NCBI GenBank assembly: GCA_003427395.1
Contig: BFEA01000071.1
Span: forward strand, 2,339,781-2,379,345
DNA length: 39,565 nt
From: Chara braunii
Lineage: Eukaryota; Streptophyta; Charophyceae; Charales; Characeae
Direction of reading: 5' to 3'
A program made the position numbers and the translations under genes. Shown here piece after piece: positions 29,680-39,012 of this stretch. Every line of letters starts with the position of its first letter. The stretch's first letter is position 1. The notes under the pieces were generated by a model. It was given only the letters and a program-made list of their open reading frames with translations. It had not been told where the DNA came from and did no database searches.

Positions 29680-31370
29680 TTGTGAATACGTGTAGGCTGC
29701 GCGAGTCGCGCTTACACGTGTTCACACGGGATGATTGTTTCGTTGCTGATGCGGAAGGGCCGCACCCAATCAGGCAATATCCCCGTAATCGTTAAGTTGT
29801 GAATCGACACGCGGGGACTCGTGTAAGTGCGCAGATCAGATCGCACCTACGCGTGGCCCTGTGCGGCATTCGCTGGTTTTCTGGGCAACCAGCTATCCGA
29901 TCACCTAATCATTCCGTAATTTCCAAGTATGCAAGATGCAACAACCACAACAACTCGATCAGAAGATAAGCAAAGACGGAAACAACATTGATGACTACGC
30001 AAAATTCCTACCCTACTCTTGAGTCCATCAAGACAGTAAACAAAGTCAAGGATCAGCTAGAAAGACAAGCAAACAGACACGACATTCATTCATCCATTCA
30101 TCCATTTACACACCATATCCGAGATGGGAAATCGCAAAGACAAGGGTGAGCAAAAAACCAAGTCCAGATTCCGAAAAACAGAAACAGGCAAATCGCCCTG
30201 ATCCGAAATCAAAATTTATATACACCAGCAGAGAGGGAGAAAAGACAAAAGAAACAACAAATCCGCGTCTATCGACCTCAACTCCCTCTTCCTCTCCCTC
30301 TCTCTCTCTTTCTGATGGGGACAGTCCGTCGTCACGCACCAACCCACGAAGTCGTCACCCCGCTTAGTCCTCCCGCACCCGTCAGGTTCGCCCACGCCCA
30401 CAGTCCGTCGTGGCCCGCGTCAACCCCGCGCGTTCGGCACCAGCTCGTCGGATCGCTCGACTCCCACTTCAACTCACCTCTTACTTCGCTCGTGAGCCGA
30501 CCCTTCCTGATCGCGCTACCCTGAGCTTCCACTTAGCTGGTTATGAGAGCTAACTAATCGCGCAGCCGAAATTTATAGCGTGCATGCATGCGCGAAAAAC
30601 ACGGAATTACAAGGACTTAGAAAGAAGATTAGAGAGGGAGCGCCTGCGCTTTGCATGACCGGGCCGCGGCGTGGGGGATGTAGCCGCTGTCCATGCATCG
30701 ATCCGATCATGCAGACCGCGGCTACCAAAACATAGCGAAAAGAAAGAGAAGAAGGGTAGGAAAGACGAAACACAAGAAGAAAGATACAGTTACAATGGCA
30801 CCCGCCCAAAATTACAGTTACACACACGATTAAAGGCGCCGACTAATCAGAGTTCCGTTGCAGCCGCACGAAGAAGCGAGTAAGCAAAAAGCGTCGTGCG
30901 ACAAAAAAAAATCCTAATTACAAAATTTCTAAATACCTATCTAATACAAAAAAAAGGCGAGAAGGCAGGAGCTCCGAAGGGAAAGTCCAAAATTCCGAGG
31001 GCCAACGAGGCTCGCCAAGATTCAAAAAGGAAAATTAAAAAAGAACGACGCAAAACTCCTGCGCGATGTCCATGCCTAAAAAATCCAAAACCGAAACAAA
31101 GGAAACGACGTCAGCTTTTGTTAATCGCGAACATGACAGCGCGCCAGCCATTCATCCGTCCAATCAACCGATCGTCCCGGGACACGCCCAGTTCCGAACC
31201 CAACCATCGAAAAAGGAGCCGACGAAAAAGACAAAGAAGCGAGGGTACCGATGCAATTTCCCATCCATCCCAGCTCCCGTAATTGGCCCATTTCTCCCAG
31301 CTTAGGATCCCTCATCGTTATCGCGCAGGAAATCGCGTAGTGCGGAAATCGGTTCGTCACATATGTGACG
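29680..31370 (-). mobile_element. Candidate 3' LTR region of the Ty3/gypsy element
   Basis: Several non-coding regulatory-looking features follow the last gypsy ORF on the minus strand. A perfect 16-bp palindrome, CGTCACATATGTGACG, lies at 31,355-31,370; its halves resemble TG...CA LTR termini. A TATAAAT box lies on the minus strand at about 30,572-30,578. CACGTG-type inverted repeats lie at 29,682-29,725, 29,820-29,853, 31,414-31,446 and 31,567-31,591. The 5' LTR is outside the window, so identity cannot be tested by pairing, and the boundaries are guesses. Confidence 0.3.
30572..30578 (-). promoter_or_regulatory. TATA box candidate
   Basis: TATAAAT is read on the minus strand, the direction of the gypsy element. 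It lies about 0.8 kb after the palindrome that may mark the LTR start. It is a positional candidate only. Confidence 0.3.
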
Positions 31371-31636
31371 CCGAGGGGGTTCGAATATTAGCAAGTTCCT
31401 GCTTGCTTGTTGACACGTGTCGATTTCTCTAATCGATCGACACGCGGAACTCTTCCTTTTGTGCCACTTACCGTTCGAATGAGTGTGGACGTCGTCCAGT
31501 GTGGCAAACACAACTCTAACTAATTATTCCTCGGGAAGGGCCATTGATAATCCAAGGAGGGGATCACACGTGTCGTCACCGCGACACGTGTCAATCGAAC
31601 ATGCATCGGTGAGAAAAGGAGGGTAGATACTCTAAA

Positions 31637-32275
31637 TCAGACGTTCCCGAGGAAAGGCGACCAGATCATTGATGCTGGTGGGGGCGGGTGGTTTTGGGGG
31701 AGAGGGGGCATGAATTGACTGATGGCGGGGGAGGCGAAGCCCAGAAGGGTAGCGTAGTGTAAGGAGCGATGGATGCGGGGAAAGCGAGGGTCTTCGTGAA
31801 GATGGCGAAAAGCGGCAATGTAGTCGGGGTAGATGGTAGAAAGGGTTCGACGCAAGGCGGCGCGAAAATCCTCATAGTCTTCGCAGGCGGGGATTGTTTC
31901 GGATATAACACAGTATATTTCTACGTGGTTATATTCATGCCAGTCTGTGCTAAACAAGAGCACATGAAGGAGGAAGGAATCGACTACAGAGCGGGTGGTG
32001 GCATGCGGATAGATGGAGACTAGAAGGCGAGTAGCGTAGAGATGGTAGAAAAGGTTGTGGGGGAAAGGGCACCATCCATCGGGGAACGGAGGTCTACCAG
32101 GGAGGTGGGTAAGCATGAGGTAGTCACAGGGTCGGCGAGAGAACGACCGAGGACGAAGCCCGAACGCCGAGATCTTGACGTAGACGAACGGAAGGTTGGG
32201 GTGTGGAGCCGGATGAAGCCGACGATTCGCTTCTTCTTCTTCTTCGCCGTCGCGATCCGCCTGCAGCGGTTCCAT
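31637..32275 (-). CDS. Gypsy element ORF-Y, unknown protein in the 3' region
   Basis: A 212-residue frame starts at ATG 32,275 inside the 3' end of the preceding ORF, one frame over. It may therefore be a separate protein, or the continuation of that protein after a frameshift; the Arg/Glu-rich overlap is compatible with either. It contains NLPFVYVKISAFGLRPRSF, DYLMLTHLPGRPPFPDGW, FYHLYATRLLVSIYPHA and YPDYIAAFRHLHEDPRF. It looks like a folded, aromatic-rich alpha/beta protein with a Pro-rich tail. I see no signal peptide or clear membrane segment, so it does not look like an envelope protein. Function unknown. Confidence 0.6.
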   Translation of the reverse strand: MEPLQADRDGEEEEEANRRLHPAPHPNLPFVYVKISAFGLRPRSFSRRPCDYLMLTHLPGRPPFPDGWCPFPHNLFYHLYATRLLVSIYPHATTRSVVDSFLLHVLLFSTDWHEYNHVEIYCVISETIPACEDYEDFRAALRRTLSTIYPDYIAAFRHLHEDPRFPRIHRSLHYATLLGFASPAISQFMPPLPQNHPPPPASMIWSPFLGNV

Positions 32276-33620
32276 CGTCTTCTTCCTCTAGCGGCCCACG
32301 CCACGGATCTCCTATCGATGGATCGATAGGCGTTCCTTCCTTCACGGGCCGCTTTCCTTCCGCGTTTTCCTGTCGCTTTCGCTCCTTCTGGTCTTCCTCC
32401 TCTTCGTTCTGTTGCTGGCTCGACCTTTCCGCTATCCCTGCTTCTTTCTCCGGGACGTAGTCGGGGTCGTCCCGTCCCTCACTCGATAGTTCCTCCTCTT
32501 CTTCTTCTTCTTCCTCTTCCTGCGCCTCTTCCTGCGCCTCCCCTACCTCCTCGTTTTGCGCCTCGTTTCTTCGCGCGATCGGGTCCCATAACGTAAGATC
32601 GGTGACGTCGATTTCCAAATAGAGCGCTTGGGAGGGATAGAGACAGTTGTCCTCGTCGATCTCCGTACACGTGGACCACACCAAGTGCAGCTCGAGCGTC
32701 CGAGACAGCACGTGGGTGCCAGGCTGCTCGTCGCACCGCGATAAGATATCCAGGTGCAGATCATCCACCAGTTGGGTCAGGAACACCAACAGCTCGCTCG
32801 TGATCAGGACGACACCTCCCTCCTCCACCTTTTCAAATACGATCCCCAGTAGATCGCCTTCCTCTGCCGTCCTCCAGGCCTGGATGATTAGAAGCTCCAC
32901 GTTGTCCTCTGGGTGCTCAGGCCCTTCTCCGAATGGCGCCAATTCTCACCAGCGGAACTCTATCTCCAACAAGCAGAAGACGAGTTCGATGTAGTCCTCC
33001 CACCACGCATCCCACTTTTCTTTTGTTCAATAGAGGCGCACTGGTCTCCTTAACACGATAGGAGAGAGTAGGGGCCCGCGCCGACTGCCAAAGAGTGGGG
33101 ATGCAGGAGGGAAGGCCGAAGTAGGAGAGGCGGCGATGACTCGTTGGGGCGGCGCAAAGGGACGAAGCTCCGGCAGTACGATCGTCGGCGACCTGCGGGA
33201 TGAGCAGAGCTGAAAGTCGGTGTCGTGTGCGGGCAAGACGATATCTCCCCGATGAGCAAGGAGTGTCGACCACGCCGTGCGCACTTCCTTGGCCCAGGCG
33301 CGCAGAGTCCGATAGATGTCGGGGTGAATCACCGAGGGAATCGCCGTGATATCCCCCTTGAAGACGATGACGACGGTGACGTGGCTGATCCCGGGAGGGG
33401 ACGGTCGTCGAAAGGCCGAGATCTCGGCCAGAACGCTCGTAGTGGACACCTCCGTGAATCGGATCTCCGCCGGCTCGTGGATTGCCGCCGTGTTGAAGAA
33501 GGCTGCGAACCGCAGGAGATCAGCGCAGAGATGGGGCCGTTGCACCTGCCGGATGACGCTGATTCGGCCCCTCGGAGTAAGTAGCCGTGCATCGATCACT
33601 TGTTCCGTTGCAAAGCTCAT
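32124..33620 (-). pseudogene. Gypsy element ORF-X, acidic protein coupled to pol by ATGA
   Basis: The ATG at 33,620 overlaps the integrase stop codon as ATGA (33,620-33,617). The frame reads MSFATEQVIDARLLTPRGR with a hydrophobic-patterned domain up to about residue 197 and a stop (33,027). It then continues in the same frame through WDAWWEDYIELVFCLLEIEF, a second stop near 32,950, and LTSELLVFLTQLVDDLHLD-like leucine-rich sequence. An acidic tract follows (run of Glu, then SSEGRDDPDYVPE), and finally a basic Arg/Ser tail ending at 32,124. About 499 codons in total. The two stops are probably decay in this copy. The family is not recognised. The position is where env or nothing is found in other Ty3/gypsy elements. 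Confidence 0.65.
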
Positions 33621-34594
33621 GGTGATGGCGGGGACGAGGTACCTGAGAGAGAACGAGATGAGGAGGGGTGGACAGGCGATAAGCAGTCGTCGTCCTCTTC
33701 CGCAGCGGAAGAGGAGTCAGATGAAGGCGAAGATGGGGAAGAAGGAAGGGGACGTAGATAGGACACGTGGCGAATGATCGGTCGAGTCGATCGGCTGCTG
33801 GAGACCTCAGGCGCAAACCGCACGGTGTTCACGCCGTTTGGTCCAAGCTCAATCACGCGGAATCGCCCGAGGAATCGTGGCACTAGCTTACCCTGACGAG
33901 CACATTTCCTTACCTGCACGATGTCCCCCAATTTGTACTGGGGCCGTGGACCTGCGTTCCCATTTTGGGCCTTGTAGCTTCGGACCTGTCGGTCGTGAGC
34001 CAACTCGGTCATTTTCTAGCGTTTTCGGGCTAGCCTGGGGAGGGACCGTTCCATTAGCTCTAGGTGCCGCTTGGCCTTGTCCCGAACCGTGACCCTTGTG
34101 GGCCGCCGGTTCAGCGTTGACTCATCGGAAAGGCTCGGTATCGAAACGCAAGCGACCCTATTGGTCCTTAATTGGAAGGGGCTCAGGCCCGTCGATTCGT
34201 GAGGCGTTCCACGATGGACCGCCAGGATGTGGTCGACGATATCGGGCCAAGGCCTCGGATCCCGTGCCGCGATGTTTCATCGCAGCATTGTCTTTATCAC
34301 CCTATTTGCGTTTTCTACCAGCCCGTTGGATTGTGACATGTGGGGCGCGGTATTCCGCACAGCGACACCGTGTATGACCAGATTCCTCAACACTTTCCCT
34401 CTGAACTCCGCCCCGTTATCGGTCAGGATCTCTTCTGTGTCCCGGTGCATCCCGAAAAAAACGGTTAACATACCGCGCGATTTCGGCGGCTTGCCGCGTG
34501 CATCGTGGGTAGGCCTCGATCCATTTCGAAAAATGGTCGACAAACACCAACAGGATCGAATACTCACAACTATTAGTACCATGGGGTACCACAA
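33617..34594 (-). pseudogene. Integrase catalytic core (second half) and C-terminal domain
   Basis: One frame (apart from a stop near 34,277 and one near 34,012) carries ILTDNGAEF with the second catalytic Asp, and SQSNGLVENANR with the catalytic Glu 35 positions later. It continues through HRGTPHESTGLSPF and ends with the GPY/F-like domain: GDIVQVRKCARQGKLVPRFL, GRFRVIELGPNGV and RHVSYLRP. A Ser/Pro/Asp tail follows in place of a chromodomain. The frame differs from that of the first half of the core, so a frameshift lies at about 34,440-34,460. The terminal TGA overlaps the next ATG. Confidence 0.9.
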
Positions 34595-35366
34595 TATCGG
34601 TAGTATCCATGCTTACCCTTTGAAAAGGCCGTTCAAATATCGTTGGTACTATCGATCTTGGCGGCTGGATCGGCGCCTTGTCAACAGCACAGACTTGGCA
34701 GTTTGCGACGATGAATTTCACATCGTCCCGAATATTGGACCAGTACCATTCATTTTTGTCGATTGTTGACTCTGTAATCCATACGGCAAAATGGGCTGCC
34801 GTTTCCTCGTGTGTTGTCTTTACCCTGTCATACCTCATGAACGGATGCGGTACAACCATCCAAATCCCACTACCGTCCGTTTTCCGCTTTTCTAACCTAC
34901 CCTCGACCCATCGATAATCCCGAGCCCTTTCATTGGGCCTCCTTCAATCTTCCTTGGTGAAATCCTGGAGGGGGTTACCCACTAAGGTAGCAATCAGAGC
35001 GATATCAGTCCATACTTCAGCCCTTCTAAACTTCCGGGTCTTCTCCAACCCTTCTGGCGTGGCATCTAAAAAGCGAGCCTCGGTCGGGATCTTGTCAACC
35101 CGACACAAGGGGCACAACCACGGCTTACTGTCATTTATGTATTGGATGCACGAGCCATGGGCTCGTGCGACGCACTGTCGACAATCTACCCAATCCGCAT
35201 AGTCTTCCCCGTTAGGACGCATGGAGACCGAGTACACATGAGAGATTGCTTCGCAAAAATAGCAAAATTTATCAGGCAGGGAAAGAAGAGATGAGGAGGA
35301 GAGGGGGGACAGAGGGGTTCTGGGATTACCTTCGTCACCCATTGCCACCGGTCTGCTTCTTGCCAC
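34416..35366 (-). pseudogene. PHD finger joined to integrase zinc domain and core
   Basis: From 35,366 the frame has a C4HC3 finger. In residue numbers from the ATG the ligands are C35, C38, C62, C65, H70, C73, C85 and C88, with W83 two residues before C85, the hallmark of PHD fingers, and DWVDCRQC around the third and fourth ligands. PHD fingers are known readers of histone tails. After a stop (34,944) the same frame continues to the integrase H2C2 zinc domain (H17, H23, C54, C57 counted from the Met at 34,859) and the core with the first catalytic Asp in VSMDTTD, then VDHFSKWIEAYP. The RNase H end lies only about 100 bp upstream, so the finger sits inside pol, between RNase H and integrase. 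Confidence 0.85.
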
Positions 35367-35424
35367 GTGGGAGAACCGCCACTTGTCCGTACTTGGGCCC
35401 GTTCGCTGATTCTGGTTCCTTCCA

Positions 35425-37240
35425 CGGAATGATCTATTCTGCCTTAGGTACTTTAGCTGGTCGATGCAGACGTGTCAGTCTGTCTGCGTTGCCGTGCCTC
35501 TCCGTCTTTCAATGGATGATGTCGAAGTCATACTCCTGTAGGCGCACTGCCCATCGTCCAATCATGCCCGTGTAATTGGTGAGTCTCTTTAGCGCTAACA
35601 GGGGTTCATGATCGGTGACAAGGAGGAACTTCTGTCCGTATAGATACGGATGGAAGTGTTGGATTCCCCATACTACCGCGTAGCATTCGCCTTGCGGAGC
35701 TGAGTCGTTCTTCCGCTCGTCTGGCACCGTTCGTGATTCATACTCGATAACGTGCTCTCGACCATCGTTCCCCTTCTGCGCTAAAATAGCGGAAATAGCC
35801 TCCGACTGCCAGTCCGTGATGAGAATGAACTGCTTCGAGGGGTCCGGCCGGATCAAAATAGGTGTTGTTGCTAAAACTTCCTTGAGGGTCGCGAAGGCCT
35901 GCTCGCACTCCGCGTCCCAACTGAGGGGCTGGTCCTTCTGTAACAGATTCGTTAAGGGTCGCGCAATCGCGGCGAAGCCCTTGATGAACCGTCGATAGTA
36001 GGAAGCCAGTCCCAAGAAGGCTCGGACCTGTGTTAGGGACGTGGGAACAGGAGCTTTCTTCACCGTCATGACCTTCCTTGAGTCAGGCCGCAGTCCTCCA
36101 CGTGTCACGACGTACCCTAGGAACGAGATTTCCGAGAGAAAAAATTCATTTTTTTCGAGCGCAATCTTGAATCCGGCGTCTCGTAAGGCGCCCAGTGTCC
36201 ATTCGATGTGTTGCACATGTCCATGATAGGTTTCCGAATAACCAAGATGTCGTTCATGTACACGATGACGCAGAAGTTGATCATCCATTGCGTGAGCCGC
36301 GTCTTGTTGACGAAGTTCTGGAACGTGATGTTCATAGCTCGTTGGAATGTGGCAGGCGCGTTACAAATTCCCATCGGACATCGAACCCACTGCCACGTGC
36401 CTTCAAACAATACGAAGGCCGTCTTTGGCCGATCTTCCTCCTTAACCAGAATGTGATGGACGCCATGCCGAATATCAAACTTGCTAAAATAATTAGCACA
36501 CCCAATCGCATCCAACAAATCATCAATCCGGGGGAGGGGGTACACATCCTTGATCGTGATATCATTCAATTTATGATAATCGATGCATATGTGAATCGAT
36601 CCGTTCTTCTTCGGTACTAATACTACCGGGAATGACCAAGGTCTAGTGGCAGGTTCGATCCAACCGCTTGCTTCGAATTCCTGAATCCGTTCGAGGGCCT
36701 TCTTCCGTTCTACCAGGGAGTACCGGTAGGGCTTGCAGTGTATTTCGTGTTGTATGAGCAACGACAAACCGATGTCAGTGTCTGTCATACTAATCGCTTC
36801 TTTATATTCTTTCAGAATATCCGCGATTAAATGATGGATCTCATCAGGCACATTTTCGGGTAAGTGCAACTCATATGCTTCACCCCATATTCTTACGTCA
36901 ATGTGTTTGGTGTTGATCCGCTTAGTGTTCTCCGGCGGGGGCACAGAGATAAACGAGTTATCCGACCGCCAGGAAAACACCGTGGCCATCATCTGTGCAT
37001 CCTGTTCTCGGATGGCCACGTGTTCTTCCGGCGTTACCCCGTGTCGAAGGTCTTGCCAGGGCACATGTTTGGTTGCGATCTTGATTCCGAGTCCATTTTC
37101 GAGGCGCTCAGGGGGTTCCAAAGAGTTGATCTTTGCCCCCAATCGTAACAATCGGACTTCTTTTGCGGGTGTCAACAGAGACTTCTTGAGGTCGGTGATG
37201 TCGCAGTAGTGTCTTTTGTCATTGTATCGGGCAAGAAGCG
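35425..37240 (-). pseudogene. Ty3/gypsy reverse transcriptase and RNase H
   Basis: The first frame starts upstream of the Met at 37,175 (LLARYNDKRHYCDI). It contains SWSFPVV-like FPVVLVPKKNGSIHICIDY, KDVYPLPRIDDLLD, FSKFDIRHGVHHI, PKTAFVLFEG, CPMGICNAPATFQRAMN and the catalytic box VYMNDILV (about 36,245-36,265). Canonical YMDD has become YMND, losing a catalytic Asp. A frameshift near 36,235 leads to KNEFFLSEISFLGYVVTRGG and AFLGLASYYRRFIKGFA. RNase H follows, with ITDWQSEAISAIL, APQGECYAVVW and LLVTDHEPLLAL. After a stop at 35,509 the conserved GNADRLTRL end remains readable to about 35,440. The enzyme copies element RNA to DNA in the particle; this copy cannot. Confidence 0.95.
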
Positions 37241-38250
37241 GGGAAATCGCTTCCTACAGGGTTTGAGGGGGTTCCAAAGACCATCCTGAAAATCTGTACG
37301 AGGGGTTCTCCCATAATCATTGTCTGTGTTCTCCGAAAATTTGGGTTAGTTTTGCTTGGAGCTTTGTCGTTCGTTCGCTGCACGGGGTAATAGATACGCT
37401 CTCGTGCCATTTCCAAAATTCCGGGGTCATCATCATCGTCACTACTTTCTGCGTTTTCGGACGTCTGTCCGTTATCCCAGGTGATCACACGGAGAGTCCC
37501 TGTCATTGCGGGGGAAACTTGTGGGGCTATATTAGCCGTGGTTCGCAAGGTCAGTCTCATCGGGACAACATAGGGTTTGCCTCCCGTATTTCGGAGGATA
37601 ATCGACCGTCTTTCAAAGTCCAGATTAGCTCGCAATGGTACCAGGGCGGGAAGACCGAAAAGAACATCGTAAGTATTAACATCTAATACTACGACATCTC
37701 CCAAAGCATGCACCTTCCCTAATCGAAATGCAACATTGGTCATCCGTCCCACCGTTTTAATTTTTTTTTCGTCTGCGGAAACGAGCTGATCTCTTTTTGT
37801 GAGCATGATCAAGTCGTTCCTTCTTCTTGCTCTCTCCACCACTCGTAACGAAATAGCCAAAACAGTTGCTCCCGAATCGATAATTGCATCATACGGGAGT
37901 CCCCATACTTCAATATCGCATTCCGCGGATTTCCATGGGATGGGTTTAATCCGTAGGAAATGGTCATCTTTTTGCACCACTCCTATACGTATGGAATCGG
38001 AATTGCCTGCAGTATTCTCATCCGGTGTGGTTCCTTTCGCTTTCGTGTTTGTTGTTCGAGCAAGAGCGAATCGTTTTCGATCGGCTTTGCAGTGTTGCAA
38101 CATTCGCTCGTTGACCTGTTCTGATATGGAAAACAGATGACCGATTGGAAGAGGAATTCGGTGGTCTAATGCTCGGATGATGTTCATAACATCGATCTCG
38201 CCAGTGACGAAGGTGGATCCTCCCGACTCAATCTCTACTAGAGAGGGTCG
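37219..38250 (-). pseudogene. Retropepsin-type aspartic protease domain
   Basis: The Met at 38,187 is preceded in frame by GSTFVTGEIDV, so the true protein probably continues from gag. The catalytic triad region reads YDAIIDSGATVLAIS (DSGA at residues 104-107 from that Met). A flap-like segment, then DVVVLDVNTYDVLFGLPALV, matches the second conserved region of gypsy proteases. An acidic spacer (SSDDDDDPGI) and a Lys/Arg tail precede RT. The protein would mature the Gag-Pol polyprotein. The frame ends at 37,219 and RT is in another frame. Confidence 0.88.
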
Positions 38251-39012
38251 TCACCCCGCCACCTCTTTCTGTTCCGGTGCAGGTCTGATTGTTCCAATCA
38301 TTCCTAGTCCTAGATATCCAAGCGATACATATTGATCCAACGGAATGAGCTCACCAGCCTCTTCCATAGTAGCTAGCGTACTACCTACGCCCTCCATTTC
38401 TTCCATCAGGGCTCCTACCCATCCGGGTCCGTTAGTGATTGGAGCCGCGACCATTGGAGCGACTCCGACCCTCGGTTGTGGGGGTCTATGGGGACAATCT
38501 GGAGCCGGGTTGATGGCATGCGTAACAAACGTTCAGATTATTCGCTGCCCCTCCGAGAACAGGTGTCGAGGCCAATCCTTGTTGGATCGGGGCGGCTCGT
38601 ACTGCGATAGGTCGCATATTCCTCATCATAGCCTCCAACCGAGCATTATGCTCTCGTTGTTCTTTTTTGCTTTCTTGGATCAGACTAATTAGCGTTTAGG
38701 TGTTCAAATATGGTGGTCGATTCATTCGACCGTACGAGATTCTCGATTGGTGGTGGGGGTGCCGTCATTATAGGTGCTGGTATCACGGGGGCGGGCATGC
38801 CCGTAATCACACTAGGTGCTGGTCATTTGGGGGATATCTGTTCCATATAGGTAACAGGTACTGATACAAACCCCATATTTTCGAACTTGTTTTGCAACGC
38901 AGCCAGCTCAGCCCTTGCCCTCGAAAGCTCGAACGAGTCTCCTTCCTTAGGATAGTCTTCTCCTTCTAAGAAACTCGCCGCGAACTTCCGTTTCATCTCC
39001 TCTGCAACCAGG
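38251..39012 (-). pseudogene. Gag C-terminal part with degraded zinc knuckle
   Basis: From 39,012 the minus strand reads EEMKRKFAASFLEGEDYPK and LSRARAELAALQNKFENMGF, a helical coiled-coil-like stretch ending at 38,823. After frame breaks, QESKKEQREHNARLEAMM leads to CYACHQPGSRLSP (near 38,485-38,527). This is a CX2CX4HX4C knuckle in which the His is replaced and the last Cys shifted by a small deletion. The segment from 38,454 (GPGWVGALMEEMEGVG) ends with a TGA at 38,251 followed by in-frame protease sequence, either a decayed codon or a readthrough stop. Gag would package the element RNA. Confidence 0.7.

Larger units (their letters stand above)
31637..39012 (-). mobile_element. Ty3/gypsy retrotransposon with PHD-integrase and extra 3' cistrons
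   Basis: On the minus strand the order is gag zinc knuckle, protease, RT, RNase H, PHD finger, integrase, then two further ORFs. RT before integrase and the HVS-YLRP end of integrase place it in Ty3/gypsy. The integrase lacks a chromodomain. The coding region carries several stops and frameshifts, so this copy is defective. The 5' end (LTR, primer site, gag start) is replaced by a C-rich array and the window end. Confidence 0.9.

Noticed and set aside
31637-33620. Envelope gene of an errantivirus-like element
   Set aside because: There is no signal peptide, cleavage-site-like motif or membrane anchor; the acidic tract argues against it.
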